64,000 nt of DNA from Verrucomicrobiaceae bacterium (GCA_024232965.1 JACKQF010000003.1:310001-374000); one strand, 5' to 3'. Counted from the first letter of the stretch, positions 9,135 to 17,813 are shown. A program made the numbers and translations. Notes: a model not told the origin generated them from the sequence alone.

Positions 9135-9221
9135 AGTCTGCGGATAAGTACGGCGGCGGACAATCCGTTCCTCGGCCTGACTGGGGTGGTGGCGGGTTAT
9201 GTTAACACGCGGTCGCGTGTC

Positions 9222-9902
9222 TCAGCGTGCCTGCCAGATGCGGACGTCGTCAAACAGAGCGCCGGGGCCGTTCACGGTGAAGTGCAGGCTCGTCTTGGTC
9301 TCGTGGCCAATGCCGGGGGACTTCAGGTGGCAAATGGGTTTGCCGTCGAGACTGACGCGCAGCTGATCGCCGACGAGTTCAACGGCAAGCGCATACCACT
9401 TGTCTTGTTCGATCGAGGCCGGAACGCTGGCGCCGCGACCGATGAGAAGTTTGTCTGCCTCTGCCTTGCGGGCGGGGTCTTTGCGCATCTCGAAGATGTC
9501 GTTGCGCATGACGCCTTCTTTGTCATCGCCGATGCGGATCTGCTTGGGCGCAATGGCAACGCGGCAGATGTGTCCGGCGTGGGAGCCTTTGAAGTTTTTG
9601 TCGTCAAACACCACGTTGAAGCCGGGCGACCCGATCAACTTGAATTTGAACTCAACGATCACGTCCTTGATGGGTCGATAAACGCGGCCAACGGCACCGT
9701 GATCGTCGCGCGTTTGCACGCCTTTGAGGACCCCGCCTTCCACGGTGAAGGTGGGGATGACGGTCTTCCAGTCGCCAAGTTCCGTGCGTTCGAAGTCGTC
9801 GCTGAATAAGACATCGCCCTTTTGAGCCAGCGGCTCAGTGGGCACTTCTGCGCTGTGACCGAGACTTGCGAGGACGAGAACAAGGAAGGGGAGAAGTTTC
9901 AT
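9222..9902 (-). CDS. Secreted DUF1080 (3-keto-disaccharide hydrolase-like) protein
   Basis: A 226-residue exported protein starting with the signal peptide MKLLPFLVLVLASLGHSA. The mature part is a jelly-roll of the DUF1080 / LamG type: 'LFSDDFERTELGDWK' at its start, 'GVLKGVQTRDDHGAVG', then 'KWYALAVELVGDQLRVSLDGK' and 'GALFDDVRIW' at the end. Some family members hydrolyse 3-keto-disaccharides; others only bind glycans. It follows the metallo-hydrolase gene after four bases, so the two are surely co-transcribed. The open frame extends upstream into that gene, but the ATG at 9902 starts the signal peptide. Confidence 0.75.
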   Translation of the reverse strand: MKLLPFLVLVLASLGHSAEVPTEPLAQKGDVLFSDDFERTELGDWKTVIPTFTVEGGVLKGVQTRDDHGAVGRVYRPIKDVIVEFKFKLIGSPGFNVVFDDKNFKGSHAGHICRVAIAPKQIRIGDDKEGVMRNDIFEMRKDPARKAEADKLLIGRGASVPASIEQDKWYALAVELVGDQLRVSLDGKPICHLKSPGIGHETKTSLHFTVNGPGALFDDVRIWQAR

Positions 9903-9906
9903 GAAC

Positions 9907-10962
9907 TCAGGGTTTTGTGGTGGTGTACGTAGCGCTGTGCTGGGTCGATGGCACGCTGATGGTGTAGCTGGCGGCATCGGCTGCGACGGCGCAGTGAATG
10001 TGATTTCCAGCGCACTGGTCTGCCTGATCGCCAGGGTTGGCGATGTGGGCTTTATCGGCGACGTTCTGGGCGTCTTCGCGGACGTTTTCATGGATCTGAT
10101 ACATGGCCTTGATGGAGGGCGTGGACTTGAGGGCATCCATGGCGCTCTGGCTGGTGCCTTTGCGTGGGCCGTTGTTCATGACTGACACGGTGGGGGCGAG
10201 GCTCTGGATGAGCACGGGATTGTTGCTGGAATCGAGGCCGTGATGATTGACCTGATAGAGATCCACTGTGCCAACGAGGTTGACTGGGCAAACCAAGCGG
10301 TCTTCGACGTTCCAGGTGAGATCGCCTCCGTCAAAGAATTCAAAGTCACCGAACTTCAGCAACAAGACCACGCTGTTCGCATTGTCGCTGGGATCCTCAG
10401 GCTTGGCTGGAACGGAACCGGTGAGTGGATTTTTTTCTGCATCGGGCTGGGCTGGAATCATCTTTTGATTGGCGCAGAGAACTCGCAGCGATAGCGGTGT
10501 CCCTTCGGGTGACTTGAGCGGCACGGCATCCCCAGCGGCGAGGGTGACGCGCTTGCCGACGACGGCATCGCGATAGGGGCGGCTGGTGAGCGTCCAGCGC
10601 AGTTGATTGCCGCCTTTGTCCGGGACTTCGTCGGTGATGCCTTTATCGTAAAGTGTGCCGATGGGCATGGCAGCAGCGACTTCTGCCAGCCCCCCGAAGT
10701 GGTCGCCGTGAAAGTGAGTGATGATGACGTGATCGATCTTCTCCAAACCTGCGATGTCCTTGGCGACGTGGACGATGCGTTGGGGATCACGCCCGCCGGG
10801 GTTGCCGGTATCGACAAGCACAGATTCGCCCAGTGGTGTGACGATGAGGGTGGAGCCGCCGCCTTCGGAGTCGATCCAGTAGATATCCAATTTCTTGTCT
10901 GCAAGACCTGCGTTGCAGTAGGTGGCGAGCGCGAAGAATGTGGTTGTGAGAAGGATCTTCAT
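9907..10962 (-). CDS. Secreted metallo-beta-lactamase-fold hydrolase (ComEC-C-like)
   Basis: A 351-residue protein with an N-terminal signal peptide (MKILLTTTFFALATYCNAG). The metallo-beta-lactamase signature 'HFHGDHFGG' and a later 'VNHHGLDSSNNP' resemble the soluble C-terminal domain of ComEC (COG2333), including 'VLVDTGNPGG' and 'NANSVVLLLKFGDFEFFDGGDLT'. Proteins of this type hydrolyse phosphodiesters or related esters; the substrate here is unknown. Its start codon overlaps the stop of the esterase gene (ATGA, 10959-10962), indicating translational coupling. A 17-residue upstream extension is open but would mask the signal peptide. Confidence 0.82.
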   Translation of the reverse strand: MKILLTTTFFALATYCNAGLADKKLDIYWIDSEGGGSTLIVTPLGESVLVDTGNPGGRDPQRIVHVAKDIAGLEKIDHVIITHFHGDHFGGLAEVAAAMPIGTLYDKGITDEVPDKGGNQLRWTLTSRPYRDAVVGKRVTLAAGDAVPLKSPEGTPLSLRVLCANQKMIPAQPDAEKNPLTGSVPAKPEDPSDNANSVVLLLKFGDFEFFDGGDLTWNVEDRLVCPVNLVGTVDLYQVNHHGLDSSNNPVLIQSLAPTVSVMNNGPRKGTSQSAMDALKSTPSIKAMYQIHENVREDAQNVADKAHIANPGDQADQCAGNHIHCAVAADAASYTISVPSTQHSATYTTTKP

Positions 10963-11849
10963 GGATTCAAGAGGTGGAGTGAGGTGAGGAATGCGTCGGA
11001 CTTTTGCAGGCACTCGTCGTAGAGTTCTTGGGTGCGCATCAGGTAACCGTGCGCACCACCGTCATTGACGATGAGTTCGCTGCGATTGCCTGCCTTGAGC
11101 ATGGCATCGTGGAAAATTTGCGCGCCTTTGAAGGGAGTGGTGGTGTCGCCTGTGCCGTGAAAGGTGATCGTGGGTGGGAGTCCGGCACGCACGTTGTGGG
11201 CAGGGGAGAGCTCCTTCCAGCGGTCGCCGATCTTTGCATTTCCGTAGCCTTCTTTCGATGTGTCGATGACGGGGAAAAGCAGAATGAGGGCGTTGGGAAC
11301 GGCGGAGATGCTGGTGTCTTCTCCGTCTTCGTTCACGTCTTCAAACATGGCTGTGGCGATAGCCAAATGCCCGCCAGCGGAGCCACCTGAGACGATGATT
11401 TTTTGTGGGTCAATGCCGAGTTCGGCGGCGTGGGCGCGGACGTAACGGACGGCGGAGCGGGCATCTTTGACGCAGTTGAAGACGCTGGTGGATTTGTCTT
11501 TGGCGTTGAAGAGTCGATACTGGACGCTGATGCTGACGAGACCGAGTTTCGCGTAGTGATCCGCAAAGGGAAACATGCGTTTGGGCTCGCCACCGGTCCA
11601 GCCACCACCGTGAATGGTGATGTAACAGGGGCGCTTATCGGTGGCCTGCCACCCTTTGGGATTGAAGACAAAGAGCGAGAGATCGCGGTCTTGGGCTTTC
11701 TTATAGACGATCTGGCTGGAGGCTGTCAGACCAGCGGCGAGTCTGCCGACGTGATCGTTTGACATCGTGTATTTAGGCGCAGCGGGAGTCTGGGCGACGA
11801 CGGGCACCGCAGCGGCCAGTGTGCAGAGAAAAAGGATTGGCTTGAGCAT
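10959..11849 (-). CDS. Secreted alpha/beta hydrolase, BD-FAE/esterase type
   Basis: A 296-residue exported hydrolase (signal peptide MLKPILFLCTLAAAVPVVAQ). It shows the HSL/BD-FAE family set: oxyanion-hole 'IHGGGWTGGEP', nucleophile elbow 'SGGSAGGHLA', an acid in 'TFHGTGDTTTP' and the catalytic His in 'DGGAHGYL'. Such enzymes remove acetyl or feruloyl groups from polysaccharides or cleave small esters. As the first of four linked secreted-protein genes (esterase, metallo-hydrolase, DUF1080, sialidase-like), it fits a glycan-processing operon. It begins 41 bases after the NAD gene fusion, so it may share that transcript. Confidence 0.82.
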   Translation of the reverse strand: MLKPILFLCTLAAAVPVVAQTPAAPKYTMSNDHVGRLAAGLTASSQIVYKKAQDRDLSLFVFNPKGWQATDKRPCYITIHGGGWTGGEPKRMFPFADHYAKLGLVSISVQYRLFNAKDKSTSVFNCVKDARSAVRYVRAHAAELGIDPQKIIVSGGSAGGHLAIATAMFEDVNEDGEDTSISAVPNALILLFPVIDTSKEGYGNAKIGDRWKELSPAHNVRAGLPPTITFHGTGDTTTPFKGAQIFHDAMLKAGNRSELIVNDGGAHGYLMRTQELYDECLQKSDAFLTSLHLLNP

Positions 11850-11890
11850 GGCCAAAGGAAACGCAGCGATGGCGTGCCTCCTTCCCAGAT

Positions 11891-13282
11891 TCACGAATCA
11901 GAGGCGCGATGAAACTGGATGGTGGCAATTTTTTCTGCCATGTCGTGGCTAGCGCAGAAGGCTAGCTCCGCTGCTGCCGCACGCGAGATGCGCGCCTTCA
12001 TGGAGACAATCTGGCCGCGAGTCTCACCATCGACGAAAGCCTCAACTGGACGGCGCTCTGGGTCGAGGTTGCGGATCTCAACGGTGGCATCAATGGACAG
12101 CAGTGCGCTGCGCCAGTGGGCCGGCTCCATGACGTTGGAGCCAACCACCAACCAGGCTGGCGTGTCTGCAAGCAAGGGCGATGCGCCCATGCTGCGCGCG
12201 TAGGCAGTGGAGCCGGCCGCAGTGGAGACAAGCACGCCATCGCCGACGAGCTTCGCGATGCGGACGACGCCGTTGACCTTGACCTCCAGCCAGGCGGACT
12301 GGCTGGTGGACCGCTCTAGCCAGGCGTCGTTGAATCCATGGGTGGTGGTGACTTTGCCAGTGGTGTCGGTACACTCGATGTAGAGCATTGGCATCTGGCG
12401 GAAGATGACGTCGTCAGAGGGAAAGGGGCCACGTTTGACTTCCTCTGGAGCGTTCATGAGGAAGCCGAGGTGCCCGGCATTGATGCCGAAGAAGGGGAGG
12501 CGCAAGCGCCAGTGTTCGCGAATGGCGCGCAGCATGGCTCCATCCCCACCCACCACCGAGATGAATCCGGCACGGCCCATTGGCACATGTTTTTTGAGTG
12601 ATGCGGAGACTTTTGCTGCCTTGGGAATCTGTGAATTTGTCAGCAGGGCGTATGGAGTGTCCGCGAGCGTGCCCCGTGACCATGTGCCAGGAACCGGCGC
12701 ACGATAGAGGCCGTACCTTTCGAGGTAGACGGCGGAGCGCGGGGTGACCAAATCAGCGACGCTCTTGCCGCGCGCGAGACGGTCTCGGATCTCAGTGCTG
12801 GAGCCTGGGACGTGGATTTCGATGACCTCGGAATGCGGTGGGAGGTCCTTGAGATTGAACTCGTAGCCTGCCCGTGTGAGGACGGCAAAGCGCGCTTTTT
12901 TCCAAAGCTGCGGGCCTTTTTCCCAAGTGCGCTGGATGAGAGAGGCGCCCTTTGCCCCGCCCTCCACGAGATCGGTGCCGACCACGTGCCAGACCTCGCC
13001 ATCCACTGAAAAACGTGTGTCGAGTTGGTGGTTGCGGGTGAAGGTCTCCTGCTCCAAATCAAAGAGATCGACGACTACACGATCCATGCCGCCAAAGGTC
13101 ATGTCTGCGAGAGCAGCGCGATAAACTGGTGGCACTGCACCCGTCACGGGCTTGTCTGGGCGCGGTCCACAGGGGATAATGCGGACCTCGTCAAAGAGCT
13201 CAGCTAGCTGTTGAGCCACCCGCTGATGATGAACACCGGGTGGATTAAAACTGCCTCCAAAGATGGCGATGCGCCTGACCAT
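11891..13282 (-). CDS. Fused NMN/NaMN adenylyltransferase and NAD kinase
   Basis: A 463-residue fusion of two enzymes of NAD(P) synthesis. Residues about 1-200 are a NadD-like nucleotidyltransferase: 'IFGGSFNPPGVHHQRVA' at the start, 'SSTEIRDRLARG' and 'SAVYLERYGLY' at the end. Residues about 210-463 are an ATP-NAD kinase with 'VVGGDGAMLRAI', 'GINAGHLGFL', 'FNDAWLER' and 'DGVLVSTAAGSTAYA'. The joined enzymes would make NAD and then NADP. The usual HxGH motif reads GVHH, so the first His is a Gly; whether the first half is active is open. A 28-residue upstream extension is open, but the ATG at 13282 starts exactly at the 'VRRIAIFGG' strand. Confidence 0.85.
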   Translation of the reverse strand: MVRRIAIFGGSFNPPGVHHQRVAQQLAELFDEVRIIPCGPRPDKPVTGAVPPVYRAALADMTFGGMDRVVVDLFDLEQETFTRNHQLDTRFSVDGEVWHVVGTDLVEGGAKGASLIQRTWEKGPQLWKKARFAVLTRAGYEFNLKDLPPHSEVIEIHVPGSSTEIRDRLARGKSVADLVTPRSAVYLERYGLYRAPVPGTWSRGTLADTPYALLTNSQIPKAAKVSASLKKHVPMGRAGFISVVGGDGAMLRAIREHWRLRLPFFGINAGHLGFLMNAPEEVKRGPFPSDDVIFRQMPMLYIECTDTTGKVTTTHGFNDAWLERSTSQSAWLEVKVNGVVRIAKLVGDGVLVSTAAGSTAYARSMGASPLLADTPAWLVVGSNVMEPAHWRSALLSIDATVEIRNLDPERRPVEAFVDGETRGQIVSMKARISRAAAAELAFCASHDMAEKIATIQFHRASDS

Positions 13283-13413
13283 GAGACTTCTAAAATGGAG
13301 CCATCCGTTGCATTGAACAATCGAAATCCCATGCGTCTGATGTATCTGGCGGCTTGCGACGCTCAAAATCCTGGGGCATGGATGCCCTAGAATTCTTTTT
13401 TCCTCCTTCCGGC

Positions 13414-14673
13414 ATGCCGGTCACTCGCATTACCTGCCCCCATTGTGAATCCGCCGTCGAACTCCAGGTTTCTGGAGTCACTAGGTCGCGTGCATGCCCG
13501 AAGTGCGGTGAAATGGTGATCCTACAGGTCGCTGAGAAGGATCAAAAAGTGAAACGCCGCGCACTGCTGATGGAGCAGAATGTTGTCGCGCCCGAAGAAC
13601 CCGTCGAGGAGTACAGTCCGCAACCGATCCAGGGCGATGTCCTGGAGCGGATGAAGATGGACCCGGAATTGTTGACCTTCAGGAAGCGGTTGATCACTGG
13701 CACGCTGGTGCTGGGTGGGCTCATTGCTGCGGCGGTGGCCTATCACTTTGTGCCGGAAAACCCCAAACCTTTCGCGGTAAAACCGGTCATCGAGTCTTCC
13801 GAAGAGCAGGCCCTTGAAAAGGAGGGCAACCCGATCGTCGCACCGAAGCCGCCGCCAGAGGTGACCCCCATTTTGCCGCCTGCCGTGGAGGCGCTGAAAA
13901 AGCAGGAGGAGGCGGACGCTGCCAATGCAGAAGCTCCGGCGATGCCCAAAGATCTAAAACTAATCGGTGTGGATGAACCTGCGCCCACCCTGACGCCGCC
14001 GCCAACGGCGGGCCTCGTGTCGCAGGCCGACTCGGCTGCTGCTGACGTGCTTGGGCAGTTTTTGCGCGCAAAGACAATAGAAGCGCGTCTGGCCGTCACT
14101 GCTAATGCGGCTGCCATGCAGCGGATCATGGCTGGCTACTACCAGATGCCAGAACATCCAGCGGGCGAGATTCCCTTCAAAGAAGTGAAGCCTGTGGTGG
14201 GATCCGGCGGGACGGGGAGTGTAGAGTTTTCCGTTGTCCTTGCCGATGGTTCGGTGCGGATTGCTACCGTGGTCTTGGAGAAAGCAGGTCTGCGGGTGGA
14301 TTGGCCGAGCTTTGTGCTGTGGAATGGGATGTCGTCTGAGAAGTTTAGAGCAACGAAACCGGTGCGCTCCGTGGAATTCCGGGTCACCATGGAGGCTGCG
14401 GAGGAGTACAGCGGCGAGTTTGCTGATGGTCGGTGGTTGCAGTGTCTGCGAATGCGTATCGCTTCAGAGCCTGAGGCACCGCCCTTTTACGCCTACGTCG
14501 AACGGAAAAGCCGACTTGGAAGCGAGGTTTCGTATTGGCTCCAGTTCAGCGATTCCAAGCCGCTGCCAATGACGGTTCGGCTGCGATACCCTCCGGATGC
14601 GACTTCCGCCGATCAGGTGTGGCTGGATAAGATCAGCTCTGCGGGATGGGTCACTGCGGTGGCGGGGCAATAA
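13414..14673 (+). CDS. Zinc-ribbon membrane protein of unknown function
   Basis: A 419-residue protein. Its N-terminus holds a two-CxxC zinc ribbon ('ITCPHCESAVELQV...ACPKCGEMV', residues about 6-35), similar to the MJ0042-type or GYF-like ribbons often found at the start of verrucomicrobial membrane proteins. One transmembrane helix follows ('LITGTLVLGGLIAAAVAYHF', about 93-112), then a Pro/Ala/Glu-rich spacer and a C-terminal domain of about 200 residues that I do not recognise. In-frame ATGs at 13378 and 13354 would add 12 or 20 residues; 13414 is chosen because it starts right before the ribbon. It is divergent from the NAD gene fusion. Confidence 0.65.
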   Translation: MPVTRITCPHCESAVELQVSGVTRSRACPKCGEMVILQVAEKDQKVKRRALLMEQNVVAPEEPVEEYSPQPIQGDVLERMKMDPELLTFRKRLITGTLVLGGLIAAAVAYHFVPENPKPFAVKPVIESSEEQALEKEGNPIVAPKPPPEVTPILPPAVEALKKQEEADAANAEAPAMPKDLKLIGVDEPAPTLTPPPTAGLVSQADSAAADVLGQFLRAKTIEARLAVTANAAAMQRIMAGYYQMPEHPAGEIPFKEVKPVVGSGGTGSVEFSVVLADGSVRIATVVLEKAGLRVDWPSFVLWNGMSSEKFRATKPVRSVEFRVTMEAAEEYSGEFADGRWLQCLRMRIASEPEAPPFYAYVERKSRLGSEVSYWLQFSDSKPLPMTVRLRYPPDATSADQVWLDKISSAGWVTAVAGQ

Positions 14674-14674
14674 G

Positions 14675-15244
14675 TCAGCCTCCGCGCGGGAGAACCTCCA
14701 CGACATCCGCCAGAACCCGGCCCGAGCCATGACGCAACTCATTGCAACGGCCAAAGAGGATTTGCCCGCTGGTAGCCCCCAGCAACTCGGCTAGACGCTG
14801 ATCCACCGCGATGCGGAAGAAGCCCCGAGGGTGGCTGGAGTGAGGCACTTCGTAGCGTTCCAGAATGGTGCCAAAGGGCACTCGACCCTCTAGCACGAGC
14901 TTTTGTGCTTCCTCGGGCAGGAGATCGAGGTGAATGCCGATGGCTCCAAACTCGACAGGCTTGCCATCGCTGCGGCGGTTCAGCACGGAGGCGCGCACCA
15001 GATAGTCGCCGATACGCCCCCGGGCGTGAACGTCCAGATCGATCTCGCATTGATGGTGATCTTTCAGCCGCGGCGTCATGTCGATGTCGTGGGCCAGGAG
15101 GGATCGCTCCATCTCAGGAAGTTCCTCGGCGGGGACAAAAGTCACGCGAGGACGAGCACTGCCGATGCCATAAAAGAACACCAACGGTGCCAAATCGTCC
15201 TCGCGGGCGGTATCCTGTTTCTGCGAATCAAGTGTACCTTGCAT
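14675..15244 (-). CDS. UbiC-like (chorismate lyase / UTRA fold) protein
   Basis: A 189-residue protein resembling chorismate-pyruvate lyase in outline: 'ERSLLAHDIDMTPRL' matches the UbiC 'LLxxDSMTKRF' region, 'YLVRASVLNRRSDGKPV' the 'YWLREILLCADGEPW' strand pair with its Arg, 'GRVPFGTIL' the 'GKTPLGRYL' turn, and 'ADVVEVLP' the terminal 'LTELFLP' Glu. A second substrate Arg of UbiC (in 'AGRTVVP') is not kept. It may therefore act on another chorismate-like compound or be a binding domain. Its first 17 bases overlap the radical SAM gene upstream, so the two are translated together. The family comparison is from memory, without an alignment. Confidence 0.5.
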   Translation of the reverse strand: MQGTLDSQKQDTAREDDLAPLVFFYGIGSARPRVTFVPAEELPEMERSLLAHDIDMTPRLKDHHQCEIDLDVHARGRIGDYLVRASVLNRRSDGKPVEFGAIGIHLDLLPEEAQKLVLEGRVPFGTILERYEVPHSSHPRGFFRIAVDQRLAELLGATSGQILFGRCNELRHGSGRVLADVVEVLPRGG

Positions 15245-16574
15245 ACTGACGGTGCTGCGGCAGGAAGAATTCGTGGCAAAGGCGATCTGCCTGGAGGAGT
15301 CCCTCCCGGGTCAGACGGACCTCATCTTCACCGACGATCTGGATGAAACCATCCGTCACCAGGTGCTGAAATTGATTCGAGTAGATGTCCATGACCCTGC
15401 GGCCGAACTTCTTTTCGTAGTAAGAGGGGCGGAAGCTCCCGAGCTTGAGCTTCAGTACGAACTCGCGCACAAAACGTTCTTCCTCATTGGTCTGATAGGC
15501 GCGGAAGATCGGCAGTTTGCCGGCATCGACGGCTTCCATGTAGGGAGCGACGTCGGCTTGGTTCTGGTAATGGATGCCGCCGAGGTGGCCGAAGGATGCG
15601 ACGCCGCAAGACAGCAAGTCAGCGCCGTCCCAGAGTTCGTCGCGATAGACGAACTTGATACGCTCGGGATCCTTCACCACGGTGGTAGCACTAGTTACCG
15701 TGTAGCCTGCCTTTTCAAATTCATCAAAGGCCTCGCTGACCCAGCGGCGCTTGGTCGGCCAGTCGGCGACGGGGGCGGTGACCTTCCCTTCTTCCTTCAT
15801 GCGCTGATAAATGGTGGTGTTGTAGGGGACCTCCATCTGATAGATGGTGATCGCATCCGGCCCCAGATCGATGGCTTTTTTGATGCAGGTCTTCCAGTTT
15901 TCCTCGGTCTCATTCATCATGCCGGCGATGAGATCGATGTTGATGTGTTCGAAGCCGAGACTGCGCGCATGGGTGAAGGCGCGGTCGATTTCTCCAGAGC
16001 GGTGGGCGCGTCCGTTGGACTCCAGGATGTGATCGTCAAAGTTTTCCACGCCGAGGCTTAGCCGGGTGACGCCGATTTCGCGAATGCCTTCCAGCTTTGT
16101 ATCGCTGAGTGTTCCGGGCTCTGCTTCAAAGGCTACTTCTGCGCAGCCATCCCAGGAGACGAGGTCCTTCATGCGGTTCGTTAATTCGCGCAACTGAGGC
16201 ACGGAGAGGTAGCTGGGTGTCCCTCCGCCAAAGTAAACGAAGTGCGCCTTGCGCCCGTTGATGTAGGGCTGGGCGGCGTACTGCGCCATTTCCTTCATGC
16301 CTGCGTTGATGTAGGCGCGGATCTCGTTAGCGTTCTTATCAGTGTAAACCTTGAAGTAGCAAAAGTGGCAGCGCTTCCGGCAGAAAGGGATATGAAAATA
16401 AACGCCCAGTGGGACATCGGCCGGGGCTGGGGTGGCGAGCCGGTCGTGAACGAGCGCTACCTGATCCGGCTTCCAAAAGGAAAACGGCGGGTAGTTTGAA
16501 ACAAAGTAATTTCCAGCCTCCGTCTTCTCCTCTTTGGGAGCGGGCGCGGGCGGTGGATCAATGACTGCAGACAT
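15228..16574 (-). CDS. HemN-like radical SAM enzyme
   Basis: A 448-residue radical SAM protein of the coproporphyrinogen III oxidase-like (HemN/HemW) group. The cluster motif is C65xxxC69xxC72 ('CRKRCHFCYF'), preceded by 'LGVYFHIPF' and followed by 'VYFGGGTPSYL' and 'EAEPGTL', all family hallmarks; a HemN_C-type domain ends the protein. The Tyr-Phe after the third Cys and the following 'KVYTDK' differ from the usual 'CGF/CDF' of HemN and HemW. The tight link to a UbiC-like gene argues for a dedicated small-molecule pathway and not heme synthesis. The product is unknown. ATG 16574 is preferred over an upstream start at 16622. Confidence 0.8.
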   Translation of the reverse strand: MSAVIDPPPAPAPKEEKTEAGNYFVSNYPPFSFWKPDQVALVHDRLATPAPADVPLGVYFHIPFCRKRCHFCYFKVYTDKNANEIRAYINAGMKEMAQYAAQPYINGRKAHFVYFGGGTPSYLSVPQLRELTNRMKDLVSWDGCAEVAFEAEPGTLSDTKLEGIREIGVTRLSLGVENFDDHILESNGRAHRSGEIDRAFTHARSLGFEHINIDLIAGMMNETEENWKTCIKKAIDLGPDAITIYQMEVPYNTTIYQRMKEEGKVTAPVADWPTKRRWVSEAFDEFEKAGYTVTSATTVVKDPERIKFVYRDELWDGADLLSCGVASFGHLGGIHYQNQADVAPYMEAVDAGKLPIFRAYQTNEEERFVREFVLKLKLGSFRPSYYEKKFGRRVMDIYSNQFQHLVTDGFIQIVGEDEVRLTREGLLQADRLCHEFFLPQHRQYARYT

Positions 16575-16625
16575 GGGCAAAATTCTTTTTGAGGGTTTGG
16601 GTATCAGTGGGAACGAAGGCAAGGG

Positions 16626-17813
16626 TCACTTCGTTTCGCTTTTTAACTGACCATTTTTAAAGGCATAAAGCACGCCATCATCGGCACCGATGAGAATCCA
16701 GTCTCCTGCGACGGCTGGCGAAGCCTTTACTGGCGCTCCGATTTCGTAATTCCAGACTTCTTTGCCATCGGCAAGATTCAGGGCGTAGAGGTAACCGTCG
16801 TCGGAGCCAAAGAGCACTGTTTTCCCCGCGCAAATCACAGGGGAACTGTCGATCTGGTCCCGCGTCTTGTATTCCCACAAACCTTTGCCGGTGATGCGGT
16901 CGATCCCATGCATGCGTTTGTCCCGCCCGCCAACGACGACGAATTTTTCAAAGATGGCTGGGGCAGAGTAAAACTCGAACTCGCGCTCGCCATACTCCCA
17001 GACACGCATGCCATCCGCTAAACTGTAGGCTCCGACGCGGTTGCCGTAGTGGGATACATAGACCACGTCATCGGCGATGGCGACGTTGTTCCCGATGTAG
17101 GCACCGACTTCGATGACCTTTTCTTCTTTACCAGTCAGGACATCGTGGACGTGCAGCACGGAGTCACAGCCTCCAAAGACCACCTTTCCAGAGCCAATCG
17201 CGGCCCCACCATTGATGTAGTAGCCAGTCTCTGCGGCCCATTCCTTTGTCCCCGTGAGGGCATCCAGGCAATAGACGTTGTAGTCGTAGCTACCGATGAC
17301 GACGTGGTCCTTCTTCGTCGCAGGATCGGTCCAGACATTTGCCGATGCATGGACTTCAGCGTCGGTCTCAAATTTCCAGACTTCTTTCCCTGTGACTGCA
17401 TTCCAAGCGTAGATGAAACCGTCCTGGCAGCCGGCGACCACCAATTCACCTGCAAAAGCTGCGGCACCATCAAAGGCTCCCTTGGCCTCCGCTTCCCAGA
17501 TCTTCTTCCCGTCGTCGAGGTTGAGGCAGTAAAAATTTCCCGATTTGCATCCGACATAGACCTTGCCCTGCCGGACGATGGCTGTGCTCACGAGCATTTC
17601 GCCATCACTGCGTTTGGCCTTCATCGTCTCGAACTGCCATGCCAGCGTCAAGGGCGGGCGAATATCGGTCGCGGAGAGCCCTTTCATTGCTGCATCGCCG
17701 CGCGAGTGTGGCCACTCAGCCAACTCCGCTCCTCCGGCCAAGGCCGCGTGGGCGAGAAAGAGGGCGGCGATTGCGGAAAACGGGCGTTTTTTGTGAGGGG
17801 CGCTGGCGGTCAT
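16626..17813 (-). CDS. Secreted PQQ-like beta-propeller repeat protein
   Basis: A 395-residue exported propeller. After a basic N-terminus and hydrophobic segment ('FSAIAALFLAHAALAGGA'), at least seven repeats of the PQQ/BamB type are visible, with 'GxVYVGCKSGNFYCLNLDDGKKIWE' style blades such as 'DGFIYAWNAVTGKEVWKFE', 'DYNVYCLDALTGTKEW' and 'DGYLYALNLADGKEVW'. No dehydrogenase residues are evident, so a binding or scaffold role is more likely than an enzyme. Starts at 17861 and 17894 are also open; 17813 gives the most normal signal peptide. The radical SAM gene follows after 51 bases on the same strand. Confidence 0.8.
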   Translation of the reverse strand: MTASAPHKKRPFSAIAALFLAHAALAGGAELAEWPHSRGDAAMKGLSATDIRPPLTLAWQFETMKAKRSDGEMLVSTAIVRQGKVYVGCKSGNFYCLNLDDGKKIWEAEAKGAFDGAAAFAGELVVAGCQDGFIYAWNAVTGKEVWKFETDAEVHASANVWTDPATKKDHVVIGSYDYNVYCLDALTGTKEWAAETGYYINGGAAIGSGKVVFGGCDSVLHVHDVLTGKEEKVIEVGAYIGNNVAIADDVVYVSHYGNRVGAYSLADGMRVWEYGEREFEFYSAPAIFEKFVVVGGRDKRMHGIDRITGKGLWEYKTRDQIDSSPVICAGKTVLFGSDDGYLYALNLADGKEVWNYEIGAPVKASPAVAGDWILIGADDGVLYAFKNGQLKSETK

